Shown one piece after another: positions 11,832 through 23,130 of a stretch of DNA of 64,000 bases. Origin of the DNA: Aspidapion aeneum. Lineage: Eukaryota > Arthropoda > Insecta > Coleoptera > Brentidae. The translations under genes and the position numbers were made by a program. Positions within the stretch are counted from its first letter, which is position 1. The number at the start of each line of letters is the position of its first letter. The stretch is taken from the NCBI GenBank assembly GCA_963576565.1, contig OY755042.1, forward strand, positions 94,792,185-94,856,184, in the 5' to 3' direction. The notes beneath the pieces are model-generated. The model saw nothing but the letters and a program-made list of their open reading frames with translations, searched no databases and was not told the origin of the DNA.

Positions 11832-12894
11832 CCCGTAAGTCCCATTTAAAACATTTTACCCGCGATTTTTTAAAAGCTAAGAAATTTTAAGTAATCATTC
11901 AGTGTCGAACACTCTCAGGTAATTTGTTTTTATTAGATTGCGCGCGTTCAATTCGGACGTCGTAGATCACTACATGGAAATAATTTTTGTTTTATAAAAA
12001 CCTGAATTAGTTGCGTCAGAAACTTTCTCACCTTGTATTTAAGTCCAAAGTTCCACTTAGTTTGACTTAAGGACCTACAGTTGATTGTCAAAGTTCCACT
12101 TAAGTTGACATTTCTTCGACTTAAATCTCTACCACTTTTTTTTTTAATTTCGGAAGCATTTTTAGCAAAAAAAGTAATGTTCTTAACATTTTTGGTGATT
12201 TACATGTGCTCTACTATACAACAAAGGGATACAAATGCCCCCAGATTAAATAACAAATATTTTTTGTATTCCTTCAAAATATCATTTACTTTAACAAAAT
12301 TGTAAATAAAAAAATGCTAAATTTGAATTCATAGTTTCGTAAAGTAAGGTAACAAATAAAAATGGTTCATGGTTTGAAGAATAGTTTATTTTTCCTTCTG
12401 TCTTACTCCTTACTTTACAGAACTATAAATCCAGCTTTATATATTTTGTAAATATAAATCATTATGGCTGCTGTACATACAACCAGAAGTTTAGTCGAGT
12501 CGTTGAGTACTGGCTTAGTCAAGTCAACGGTCAAGTTTAGGAAATGAAACACTATTTGATTTTTGTTATCGAGAAGCATCCCCCACCACTAAGAAAACTG
12601 ACTGGTCAATCCATTTATTTTTGTAAATAGCCAAACAGTGTTACTACTAAACTTACTATGGTGTTCAACTTAAACACTGGGCTCGTGTAAACCTTTGTTT
12701 TAACTTAAGTTAAGCTCTGTGAACACTCGATCGACTAAAACGCACTCAACTATATTACTTTACTCTACTTAATGACTGGCCTCATGTGAACCGGCCTTTA
12801 AAATAAGTATAAATAATATATTCAGAAATATTTTACAGAATGCTGTTTCATCAATTGTTTTATTTAAAGAAAAATGACTTCAAGGATGAATAAA
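11832..12894. other. stretch without gene; small hairpin
   Basis: Contains an inverted pair around 12331-12430 (atagtttcgtaaagtaagg with ccttactttacagaactat) enclosing about 55 bp, possibly a MITE relic. There are several related tgactta/aagttccactta motifs at 12040-12120. Nothing codes. Confidence 0.45.
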
Positions 12895-13734
12895 GAACTT
12901 GAACTTGAACTTGAACTTGAAATTGAACTTGAACTTGAACTTGAACTTGAACTTGAACTTGAACTTGAACTTGAACTTGAACTTGAACTTGAACTTGAAC
13001 TTGAACTTGAACTTGAACTTGAACTTGAACTTGAACTTGAACTTGAACTTGAACTTGAACTTGAACTTGAACTTGAACTTGAACTTGAACTTGAACTTGA
13101 ACTTGAACTTGAACTTGAACTTGAACTTGAACTTGAACTTGAACTTGAACTTGAACTTGAACTTGAACTTGAACTTGAACTTGAACTTGAACTTGAACTT
13201 GAACTTGAACTTGAACTTGAACTTGAACTTGAACTTGAACTTGAACTTGAACTTGAACTTGAACTTGAACTTGAACTTGAACTTGAACTTGAACTTGAAC
13301 TTGAACTTGAACTTGAACTTGAACTTGAACTTGAACTTGAACTTGAACTTGAACTTGAACTTGAACTTGAACTTGAACTTGAACTTGAACTTGAACTTGA
13401 ACTTGAACTTGAACTTGAACTTGAACTTGAACTTGAACTTGAACTTGAACTTGAACTTGAACTTGAACTTGAACTTGAACTTGAACTTGAACTTGAACTT
13501 GAACTTGAACTTGAACTTGAACTTGAACTTGAACTTGAACTTGAACTTGAACTTGAACTTGAACTTGAACTTGAACTTGAACTTGAACTTGAACTTGAAC
13601 TTGAACTTGAACTTGAACTTGAACTTGAACTTGAACTTGAACTTGAACTTGAACTTGAACTTGAACTTGAACTTGAACTTGAACTTGAACTTGAACTTGA
13701 ACTTGAACTTGAACTTGAACTTGAACTTGAACTT
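12895..13734. repeat. (GAACTT)140 hexanucleotide array
   Basis: 840 bp made of 140 hexamers with a single variant unit (gaaatt at 12919-12924). No other interruption is seen. Because the unit is a multiple of three, five of the six frames stay open: Glu-Leu and Asn-Leu on +, Val-Gln, Lys-Phe and Ser-Ser on -. The long ORFs here are therefore artefacts of the repeat. The array starts directly after AATAAA (12890-12895), which fits expansion of the 3' tail repeat of a retroposed element. I cannot identify the body of such an element upstream. Confidence 0.98.
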
Positions 13735-13884
13735 TAAGACATTTGGATAAAAACTTCAAAATATGGGATAAAACAAAATTCCATTAAGAGCCAGTTTGTT
13801 ACTTTTGCTGTCAACGGTAATCATAATATGTTCAGAACTAACAATTTTTTATTAAACGGGATAGTGGGGTGTTATATTTATAAA
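13735..13884. other. short unique flank of the hexamer array
   Basis: No motif seen. Confidence 0.4.
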
Positions 13885-14060
13885 GGATATATAAATGTAA
13901 AGTTATTGTTAAAGTAACATTGCCCACTTCCAGAAACGCTAGAGAGCTTAGCTTTGTGAAATCATAAGAAAAACATTTCATGTAAAAAAATGTACGCAAA
14001 AATGGTATTTTGTATTTAACTGAATAGAATTTAAACAATATCGGCAAAACCATACTTCTT
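13885..14060 (+). mobile_element. family A fragment
   Basis: One copy of the 142-bp minisatellite core (attgcccacttccagaaacg, ctagagagct) is joined directly to the outer part of the family A hairpin (aaaacatttcatgtaaaaaa, acgcaaaaatggtatt). The joining order is the same as in the long copy at 17455-19125, but most of both parts is deleted. Confidence 0.7.
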
Positions 14061-14520
14061 TGTAGAAATTATTTTCAGTAAAAGTATCTGTTCTCAACAA
14101 ATGCGTTCTACTTTTAGAACTTCCGTAAACAAAACAAAAAATATATTAAGTAGATAAATAATGCTTATAACTATTCCAAAAAAAAATTAAGTGAAAACTT
14201 TGAAAATGTTACAAAATTAATTAATATAAAACTTAAGTTTCAATTTGTTTATATTTTTTATGGAAAAAATAAATATGTAGATTTATAAAGTGTTTGAAGA
14301 AGCTAAAAAAACATTGCTTTAGCATGGTAGAAATTCGAACATTGAATAAATGTAAATAAACACCATAGTACAACCAGAGTCATGAATAATGTCGTAAGCC
14401 AACTGCTTGAAGACAAATTAGGGCTAACTTGACAACACTGCATAGTCTACGAAAGGGAAGAACGCACCTAGTGCCCTGTCCTTCAATTATTTTATACTAA
14501 GTAACCAATGAACCACCAGA
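14061..14520. other. stretch without recognisable gene
   Basis: AT-rich, no supported feature. Confidence 0.4.
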
Positions 14521-14853
14521 GCCGCGCCACCTAAGGTCACTTATCGAAAAGCAAGCTTAACAGGTAGCGAAACCTGACTTTAAATTTCTATTTTTGGGTT
14601 ATAAGTCTTGATATGTTTTCCTCGGTTTCGCATTTGCGGCTCGTTCTTATTTCTAGTTTTAACACAGTCTAAAGATCTATTTAATCTGAAGGAACCTAAG
14701 ACTGTGTAAAACAACATCTTTAAAATAAAACCGAGCCGCCAATGCAAACCCGAGGAAAACAAGTCAAAAATAATAACCAAAAAATAGAAAATCAATGTCA
14801 GGCTTCGCTACCTATAAAGCTTGCCTTCACGATGAGTATCCTTAGCGCCGCCT
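14521..14853. mobile_element. long inverted-repeat MITE (about 330 bp)
   Basis: Nearly the whole sequence folds on itself. The outer arms are gccgcgccacctaagg and its approximate inverse ccttagcgccgcc. The next segment contains aggtagcgaaacctgac, mirrored by gtcaggcttcgctacct, then tttcctcggtttcgcatt mirrored by caaacccgaggaaaa. The centre is near 14690. Target duplication is not clear, so the superfamily is unassigned. Confidence 0.7.
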
Positions 14854-15490
14854 ACTTCGAAATACGTCAAATTTAGTGAAATTTTTGCGACATTATTAAT
14901 GAACCCGAGTGTACATTGCTTAGATCCCTTATTACATACGAAAAAGTGCACACAAAAGCAACTAGCTTGGCCGAGGAAGGGTTTATTATTATTTTACAGT
15001 TTTGGGTAAGGCGAACTAATGCCTGTTTCTGACGATGCAATTTTTGGTCTTTATTTTGATTTCTGCAATCACGGTTTAAGATCGCAGTCATTTTTAGGTA
15101 AATAAAAAATTGCACCGTCGGAAACTGCCTTAAACTCTGTGTTTTGGACATCATATCGTGTAATTATTTTGTTTCTCTTGCATGCATTGACCCGACCTGA
15201 GGGACAAATTATGTCACGATCATAGGTACTGTTTTTTGTTTTATCTGTCCTGCCCGCCTTTTGTCTTTGGTTTCTTTTGTATTTGGTAGATGTCGCCACT
15301 TGTGTGAAAGCATACGGTATTATTTTTCATTCCTCTTACCAATATCGTAAGATTAGATTTATATTCCGTCTTTATAGCTTTACAAAAGTGTCACATTGAC
15401 CATGCAGTGTTCTAAAGAGTCCCTTAAGAGCGAAACAGTTAACTGTCAACACTTAATAGGTGTCCATTAGATCTTGGACCCCCGTGGGTG
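14854..15490. other. stretch without recognisable gene
   Basis: Minus-strand ORFs at 14873-15299 overlap in different frames and show no family motif; treated as chance. Confidence 0.4.
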
Positions 15491-16202
15491 TACAGAGTGT
15501 CCCATTTTTGATGTTATTGAATGGGAAACTCAGTTATTTTAAAAGATAGAAACCTTGGGATTTCACATTACTGTCCTTAAGTTTCGAGACCTAGAAAAAT
15601 AAGTTAAAAGTTTTCTTTCAGCCGTTGCAGTTTTAGAGAGGAAAGGGAGAATTTAAAAATTCTTAATTGTAATTAGTGCTGATATTTCAATTTTGTTAGA
15701 CTTTTTTACAGACAGTTGATCCTCGAGTTGATCCTGTTAATAAAATGATTGTCAAATTTTTGATCCGTCGAGTCAAATTCGAGATTTCACAAAAAAATTA
15801 ATAAGTTAAATACGAGCCTGGGTTTTTCCAGATCCGTATTTTTTTCTTAATTTTTTTTGAAATCTCGAATTTGACTCGACGGATTAAAAATTTGACAACG
15901 TCATTTTATTGACAGGATCAACTGTAGAAAAGTTTTAATAGAATTGAAATATCTGCCCAAATTACAAAGATATGACAAATTTTTAGAATTAAGGATTTTT
16001 AAATTTTTCCTTGTAGTTCTAAAACAACAAGGGCTGAAAAAACACTTTTGGGTTTTTTTTTAATTTAAGAACATTAATGTTATTTTTAACATTTTTTTTC
16101 TTGTCTCAAAATTTGAAGACAGTAATGCGAGATCCCCAGGTCTCTATTTTTTATAATAACTGAGTTTCCCATTTTCTACCATCAAAAATGGGACATCCTG
16201 TA
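15491..16202. mobile_element. foldback MITE with TACAGxGTGTCCC-type ends
   Basis: The left end TACAGAGTGTCCCATTTTTG pairs with the right end CAAAAATGGGACATCCTGTA. The arms can be followed inward for about 350 bp, for example gggaaactcagttatt mirrored near 16160, and gtcgagtcaaattcgagatt mirrored near 15865. This makes a hairpin of about 710 bp. The ends resemble those of the element at 32905-33596. No coding capacity. Confidence 0.78.
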
Positions 16203-16224
16203 CAGCTTTCGAGCTGCTTACGGA

Positions 16225-16935
16225 AAAATACTCTGCCAATCTATGGGCACCTAAGGTCACACTAGGTACTATAGTTATAGTGTGAGCTAATATAATCAAA
16301 AACTGAAATATATTTTATTCAACTCCAGACTCAATTACCTTTCGTTTGATACCACACAAGCCATGTTTTGACTTAAACTCAAATTTTTTTAATCTACCCC
16401 CCACTTTTTAAAAAAAACTAAAATGTATTTTGTTTAACTCCAGACTCAATTACCTTTCGTTTGATATCACACACGCCATATTTTCACTTAAACTCTAATT
16501 TTTGACATCTACCCCCACCCTTTTTTTAAAAATAAACTAAAATTCATTTTTTTTAACTCCAGACTTAATTACCTTTCGTTTGATATCACACACGCCATAT
16601 TTTCACATGAACTCTAATTTTTGGAATCTACCCCCACCCTTTTATTTGGCTTGCGTTCGGTGGATTTTGTTCGTTTTTAAATGGCACCATCACGGCCCAA
16701 GACCCAACTTAGGTACCAAATTTCATTAAAATCGGACAAGCGGTTTTTGAGTTATGCGGGTTGGTCGTTACAGACAGACATACAGACAGACAGACAGACA
16801 GCAAAACAAAAAAGTTTCAAAATCATCTGAAACGCAAAGATATATAAAAATTTTTGAAATCGGAGCAACTTTTTTTTTTTCGAAAAAATTGGAATCACCA
16901 TAGCTCACACTACTTATAGTAGTAGTGTGAGCTAA
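16225..16935 (+). mobile_element. family B repeat, copy 1
   Basis: A unique lead (actctgccaatctatgggca) is followed by a hairpin-like block ending agtgtgagct. Then come three tandem units of about 120 bp (each with ctcaattacctttcgtttga and ctacccccaccc), a segment with ccaaatttcattaaaatcgg, a GACA microsatellite, and a closing hairpin. The closing hairpin has perfect 13-bp arms AGCTCACACTACT / AGTAGTGTGAGCT (16902-16933). Copies occur at 27928-28665 (inverted) and 43500-44285. No ORF with a known domain; superfamily unknown. Confidence 0.8.
16772..16801. repeat. (GACA)n microsatellite inside family B
   Basis: gacagacatacagacagaca-type run following the gttggtcgttacagac block, present at the same position in the other family B copies. 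Confidence 0.85.
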
Positions 16936-17454
16936 TACAAGAGAAACAAAATCTTTCATTGCCCGCCACGAAAAATTGTTGTTCTTTTTATTTACGGGTA
17001 CTAAAGTTTACGTTTATGGTTTTTTTTTAAATAAAGTTAAGGTGCGCCTCAAAACACTTAACAGCTGCATTAAAATGCTTCCTGGTCTACCAGATAATCC
17101 CTATAAATATGGAAAATCGGTTTTTTCTCAAATTCCGATTAAGGAAAGTGCATCGATCTCTGGCAGTTACCTACTTTATAAGACTTCCCGTATGTACCTC
17201 TGGTATGGTTAAGAATTAAACTCTCAATCATGTAGTACAGTATAAATAAATGAAAATGATTCTTGCATAAAAAAAATCAGAATTGTTTGTAAAATTATTT
17301 TATTTTGCAACAGATACAAAAACGAACACGTAACTTCCAAAAAGTTATTGTTAAGCAATTTCTGAAATATTTTGATGCAATGGGAAATAACTTTGACTAT
17401 GTTTGGACTCAGAAAAGCGACACGTGCACTTGCGTGCGACCTACTAAAGATAGA
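16936..17454. other. stretch without recognisable gene
   Basis: No supported gene. Continues directly into the family A element. Confidence 0.4.
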
Positions 17455-17739
17455 ACACCAAAAGACCGACTAAATCTGAGGACACGGGAGTGCCTCGCCA
17501 AGTTCGCGCGCCGTAACCATCTTTTCTTGAAACATTTCAGAGGGATATTTGACCCACCTAAAACTCTACTTCAGAATGAGCTTCCAATCTCAAACTTTGC
17601 ACAGTCGTAGATCTCCATGGTTTTAACAACTCCTCGAAGTTTCATGGAATTCCATAAAGTAGTAAAGTAGTTACGAAATTTCAAAAAACGTCGAAATTGC
17701 CACTCACTTACTCACTCACTCATGTATAGATCATCAATA

Positions 17740-18660
17740 TTCTACTGTACTTCCAGACATGCTACAAAGCTGAAATTTGGCAGACTGATAGAAATTATGA
17801 CCAAACCCCTGGAAAAAATAAAAAAACCTCAAAATTTTAATGTACTCCCTTCCCCTATACATTTAAAGTTATGTAAAAGTAGCATCGCCCACTTCCAGAA
17901 ATGCTAGAGAGTTGAGCTTTGCCAGACTGATAGGAACTATGATAAAACTATAGGAAAAAATCAAAAAACGCCAAAATTTTAATTTACTTCCCTCCCCTAT
18001 ACATTTAAAGTTATGTAAAAGTAGCATTGCCCACTTCCAGAAATGCTAGTGAGTTAAGCTTTGGCAGACTGATAGTAACTATGATAAAGTTATAAAAAAA
18101 AATTAAAACACCCCAAAATTCTGATTTACTTCCTTCCCCTATAAATCTAAAGTTATGTAAAAGTAACACTGCCCACTTCCAGAAACGCTAGAGAGCTGAA
18201 CTTTTTAAGATTGATAGACAATATGATAAAACTATATGAAAAAATTTTAAAACACCAACATTTTAATTTACTTCCCTCTTCTATTAATGTAAATTTATAT
18301 AAAACTATACATTGGAATGCTGATAGAAATTATGATAAAACCATGGGAAAGAATTTAAAAAGTCCAATATTTTCATTTACTCTCCTCCCCTATAAATGTA
18401 AAGTTATGTAAAAGTAACATTACCTACTTCCAGAAACGCTAGAGAGCTGAGCATTGGAAGACTGATAGAAACTATGATAAAACCATATTACAAAATGTAA
18501 AAACACGACAATTTTAATTTATTTCCCTCCCCTATACATGTAAAGTTATGTAAAAGTAACATTGTGCACTTTCAGAAACGCTAGAGAGCTGAGCTTTGGA
18601 AGGCTGATAGGAACTACGATAAAACCATGGAAAAAAATTAAAAACCTCAAAAATTTAAGT
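17740..18660 (+). repeat. 142-bp minisatellite array of family A (about 6 units)
   Basis: The phrase cccacttccagaaacgctag recurs with spacing of 142-143 bp (starts near 17889, 18031, 18173, 18423, 18566), with one rearranged unit around 18315. Each unit also holds actgatagaaactatgataa and taaagttatgtaaaagtaac. Confidence 0.9.
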
Positions 18661-18744
18661 AAGGCATTGCAAAAGTTTTGAACAATATTCCGCATATTTT
18701 ACTACTTTCAAAATTAAGTATTATCCAATTCCTTTAAAAAAGAA

Positions 18745-19125
18745 GTGAAATCATAACAAAAACATTTCATGTAAAAAAAAGCCAAGTACGCGAAAATGGC
18801 ATTCCGTAAAAAGAATTGAGATAAAAGTAAAGCCAAGTTCTCCAATACAAATTTCAAAATGAAGGGTTCTTACTAGTTTGGAAATATTTTTCTAAGCTTG
18901 GCTATTACGGCTGTAAATGACTCTTAGGCACAGTGCTAAATTGAACATAAAGAAGTTTGGCTGTAATAGCAAAGTTTAAAAAAACATTTCCAAACTAGTA
19001 AGAACCTTTCATTTTGAAATTTGTATTGGAGAACTTGGCTTTACTTTTATCTCAATTCTTTTTACGGAATGCCATTTTTGCGTACTTGGCTTTTTTTTAC
19101 ATGAAATGTTTTTGTTATGATACTT
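18745..19125. repeat. family A terminal hairpin (about 165-bp arms)
   Basis: Outer arms are atcataacaaaaacatttca and its mirror tgaaatgtttttgttatgat. The arms stay nearly perfect inward through ttctccaatacaaatttcaa and ggttcttactagtttggaaa. A loop of about 45 bp contains gactcttaggcacagtgc. Transcription across it would give a long double-stranded RNA stem. Confidence 0.92.
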
Positions 19126-19712
19126 ATATCTTAACAGTTTTAACAAGGTTAAACAAGAACTAAGTAAGTATCATAATTTTTATCTAATTTCGCGCCGGTT
19201 TTTAGTCAATTTCAGCGCCGGTTTATCCTATAGGCACTGACCGAGGGCCCGCAGCCTCAAGGGGGGCCACAGGGCCCTAAACCAAAAACTCAATTTAACT
19301 TTAAATTTATTGTGATGGAAAAAAATGCAAGAATAAAATGAAAAATTTTTTTAAATTTGGGTTTGTTTTTAAAAACGCTATTTAAATCTAGTTATTTAAT
19401 AGAACTGACTAAATTATGGTGCAAAAGTTTTATCTATGTATTTTTGCATAGGCAATCATGCAAAAAGTGGCAGATGCAGGGGGGCACATAGCAAGTGCAT
19501 GAACCACATTGTCTTATGTAAATCTGAATTTATTTTAGTAAATGTTTCAGCCAAATTTGAAGTTTTTTTCCAGAATTAATTACAAAAAAAAAATAATTAT
19601 CAGCAGGTAAGTTTAAAATTTGCTAGAATTAATGTACACAAAAAAACATTAAAATCGAAAAGATGGTGTGCCAAACCTAATTTTTACCTTTCTAGCCCGC
19701 GCAGCAATGGTT
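19126..19712. other. stretch without gene; G/C-rich repeat relic
   Basis: Two short gcgccggttt repeats (19191, 19214) and a GC-rich patch (gaccgagggcccgcagcctc) suggest a decayed hAT-like end. No partner was found. Confidence 0.35.
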
Positions 19713-19720
19713 GGAGATAG

Positions 19721-19911
19721 CAGTGGCGCACCCAGGAATATGTCTAAGGGGGCTCGAGGCCTCTTGGGGGGGGGGGGCGAAGCCTCATGATGTCGAATTT
19801 TAAGCAATTTTTTGTGTTTTTTCATGAAGTATGTAGAAAAGATGTAAAAAAATCTAAGGCTTGGGGGGGCCCGGGCCCCGAGCCCCGAGCCCCCCTCCTG
19901 GGTGCGGCCAT
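19721..19911. mobile_element. 191-bp hAT MITE with 8-bp duplication
   Basis: The left end CAGTGGCGCACCCAGGA pairs with the right end TCCTGGGTGCGGCCAT. The perfect 8-bp direct repeat ggagatag flanks both sides (19713-19720 and 19912-19919). The interior has G-runs at one side and C-rich sequence at the other, like the other hAT MITEs here. Confidence 0.88.
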
Positions 19912-19974
19912 GGAGATAGTATTCTTTCCGACGAAAATTGTTTTTTCAGATAACGTTGAAAACCTGTTATTTGG

Positions 19975-20130
19975 ATATATCTTGACCTATTTTAGCAATA
20001 TCGTCATGACGTCAATCTGTGTGTGTGTATGTCTGTCCGTAAACACCATAGCTGCTAAACTGCTAAACCGATGTTCATAAAACTTTTGGGTAAAATAGTG
20101 TTTGACACTGTACAAGCTGATTAGATTTTG
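19975..20130 (+). repeat. dispersed module shared with 52640-52815
   Basis: Shared landmarks in the same orientation: cttgacctattttagcaata, a GT microsatellite, tgtctgtccg, taaaccgatg and agctgattagatttt. The module has a microsatellite and a tcataaaacttttgg segment but no ORF. Confidence 0.72.
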
Positions 20131-20364
20131 GTCAAAATCACCCAGCAAACATCGACCTGCTGATACTTTACTAATATTGTACTTTAACTGCTGGCAACTG
20201 CTGGCATCGGCAACGATGTGCATAATTTTTATTATTTTGGTATTGTCTAACTTGCATATTATTTAAAAGTGCAAAAAATGCATAATTTTAGTACTTTATT
20301 TTTAATACAACGAAAAATACTTTATTTTTGAAGAATGCCAAGTGTAGCCAGAGTTAATGGCAAA

Positions 20365-20665
20365 AAAACATTTTAAAAGTATATTTAAACAGTTGCTTTT
20401 CAAGCACTTTATTTTAGTACAAAAAAATTAATATTTTACTGTGAAAATAAAATATTTACAAAAAAACGTTATAATAACATTTTGAAGAAGGGACTCTTAA
20501 AGTACATTTAATTTATTATTAAAAGTTTAAAAGTTTTACTGGAAAATTAATATAACAGTGAAACAATATTTTAAAAGTATTTTTAAATAGTTGCTTTTAA
20601 AGCAATTTATTTTAGGACAAAAAAATTAAATATTTTACTGTAAAAATTAAATATTCACAAAAACA
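20365..20665. repeat. direct duplication of a unit of about 105 bp
   Basis: 20365-20470 and 20563-20665 share ttttaaaagtatnttt, agttgctttt and acaaaaaaattaa blocks in the same order and orientation, separated by about 95 bp. Confidence 0.65.
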
Positions 20666-21220
20666 CTGACAAGTTGATGTTTGCTGGCCTTGCCACTAGA
20701 TGGCAAACACTAGTCAACATTTTACAGGTACACTGAAGAATGTCAAGCTTAAGAATGTAAATGATTTTATTTGTTGTTAAATTGGTGTGGAATGTTCATA
20801 ATCCTTGGAAAATCCTCAACTGATATAAAAAGGAATGTTAAAGATCCTTATATAATGATCAAATATTTCTCTCCATCAGTCTCTGTAAATATGAGACGTA
20901 AGTGACGTAGTTTTATTTGTACTAAAAAACTTAATAAGATTACACATATTGAATATCCACGCTGTTTGTAAATTCGACCAATGAGTATATACTAAGGGAA
21001 AAGGGGGCGACGATTTTCTTTACTTATATTTAATAATTTATATAAGTATGGTATGGTATGGTAAGAGTTTTTTTTAAAATAGAGAAAGATTAAGAAATTA
21101 TAGATATTATAAGTATACAGCGTCTTGAAGATCTCCTCGTATTAAAAAAGCTGAAAAAGTACAGTCGTTTAAATGAAGAACGCGGCAAAAATCTTCCCTT
21201 ATTCACCGGTAATCGGAATG
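20666..21220. other. stretch without recognisable gene
   Basis: AT-rich; a short ggtatggtat tandem run near 21045-21062. Nothing else supported. Confidence 0.4.
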
Positions 21221-21228
21221 GGACAACT

Positions 21229-21355
21229 GGGCGCCGCCAACTCGGCGCCGCCAACTGGGCGCCGCCAACTCGGCGCCGCCAACTGGGCGCCGGGCCAACT
21301 GGGCGCCGGGCCAACTCGGCGCCGCCAACTGGGCGCCGGCCAACTCGGCGCCGGA
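21229..21355. repeat. GC-rich terminal repeat, left
   Basis: Tandem variants of GGCGCCGCCAACTGGGCGCC-like units in a strongly AT-rich region. Mirrored at 24964-25095. Rich in CpG and in GGCGCC palindromes. Confidence 0.93.
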
Positions 21356-21510
21356 CTAAAAAATTTTTTTTTTACAAAATGTGTAGATGAAAAATAAAAT
21401 ATATTATTTATACAAAAACATCTTTAAAAAATCCTACGCAATTTTTTACAACCTTTATTTAGCTTCAGATGTTCTAACTAACTATCTATCAAATCTTGTA
21501 AAGCGTTTTT

Positions 21511-22430
21511 GACACACTTCCCATTATCCGATTTGGATGAAATTTGGTACAAACGTAGTGGTCCCATGACAATACAACATTAAGAAAAAAATATCCAAGC
21601 AACCCCTACCCCCACCCCTTCTATAGAAAAATGTGTTTTTGACAAACTTCCCGTTATCCGATTTGAATAAAATTTGGTATACACATAGTGGTCCGATGAT
21701 AATACAACAATAAGAAAAAAATATCCTTCCACCCCTACCCCCACCCCCTTCCATAGAAAAATTTGTTTTTGACACACATCCCGTTATCCGATTTGGATGA
21801 AATTTGGTATACATATAGTGATCCGATGACAATACAATATTAAGAAAAAAATATCCTCCCACCTCTACCCCCACCCCCTTTCATAGAAAAATGAGTTTTT
21901 GACACACTTCCCATTAATCGATTTGAATGAAATTTGGTATTCACATAGTGGTCCGATGACAATACAACATTTAAAAAAATATCCTCCCACCCCTACCCCC
22001 ACCCCCTTCCATGGGAAATGCGTTTTTAGCACCCTTCTCATCATCCGATTTGGATGAAATTTGGTATACATATAGTGGTCCAATGACAATACAACATTGA
22101 AAAAAAAAATCCTACCACTCCTACCCCCACCCTCATCTATAGAAAAATGCGTTTTTGACACACTTCCCATTATCCGATTTGGATGAAATTTGGTATACAT
22201 ATAGTGCTCCGATAACAATACAACAATAATGAAAAAATATGCTCCCACCCCTACCCCCCCCCTTCCATAAAAAATGCGTTTTTGACACACTTCACTTCAA
22301 ATGACTTTTATAAAATTTGGTATATGCATAAAGGTCCGATGGCAATACAGCCCAAACAAAAAATATATTTCTACCTCTACCCCCACCCTCTCCTTCCCCC
22401 AATAGAAAAATGAGTTTTCAAACAACTTAC
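21511..22430 (-). repeat. 129-bp monomer array, left arm (about 7 units)
   Basis: Inverted copies of the right-arm monomer: acacttcccattatccgatt, atttggtatacatatagtgg and a C-rich ctacccccacccc block repeat about every 129 bp. The short ORFs here are by-products of a repeat length divisible by three. Confidence 0.92.
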
Positions 22431-23130
22431 GATCAGCGATTTCATTATAATCTAGAATAAACTCTTCTTTATTTATTTACCTCTGCATTTTTCTGCTAGA
22501 TTGATTCTTGCAAATAGTAATATTTAATTGATACGGATATCTTATCGTGCTAACATCTTCAAAATTTCCATCAGTCGGCCATCGCTTTTATTATTATGAT
22601 AATATTAGACTGTTAGAAAATTATTTTTAAATTTTTAGTGCATTTTATAAAAGCTTGTGACTTTTTTTACTAATTTATTTGAAATCTGTTTTTGTTAAGT
22701 AAAGTTAAATCCATTAAGTCGACTGTTGAATCTTGGTAGTTGTAGTGTTTGGTAACCGGGTAATACTACAATTTACGTTTTTAATTACAACAATGGCGGA
22801 TCGAAAAATCAAAATGCTTGAGGTCATTTACGAAAATTTTTTACTCAAACTTAAAAAAATCAAAATGGCGGATCCAAAATGGCAGATTTTTTATTTACTA
22901 ACCGATTTGTCTCAAACTTAAAATATTACATTACTTGAAGTCATTTAACAAAATTTTTTACTTAAACTTAAAAAAATCAAAATGGCGGATCAAAATTGGC
23001 AGATTTTTTATTTACTAACCGACTTGTCTCAAACTTGAAAGATTGCAGTGCTTAGGGATCGATTTATAATAAATTTAGAACTTTGTGGTGTTTAACGTCG
23101 CTGAACATGATTTTTTACTCTTTTTAAAAA
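22431..23130. other. central region of the Foldback-like element
   Basis: Mostly unique AT-rich DNA with two direct copies of a block containing aaaatggcggatc and ggcagattttttatttacta (22860-22920, 22978-23040). No gene recognised. Confidence 0.55.

Larger units (their letters stand above)
17455..19125 (+). mobile_element. family A composite element, most complete copy
   Basis: Order of parts: a block of about 290 bp (ctgaggacacgg, tgcctcgccaagttcgcg, then cactcactcactcatgtata); an array of 142-bp minisatellite units; a linker of about 100 bp; and a hairpin of about 380 bp. The same order is seen at 34775-38865 and, inverted, at 50844-52640. Combining an internal minisatellite with a terminal hairpin is reminiscent of Helentron-associated elements such as DINE-1. 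I see no diagnostic Helitron terminus, so the class is open. Confidence 0.8.

Noticed and set aside
12860..13759. ORFs of nearly 300 codons on both strands
   Set aside because: They are translations of a GAACTT hexamer array; openness follows from the unit length and lack of stops in the unit.
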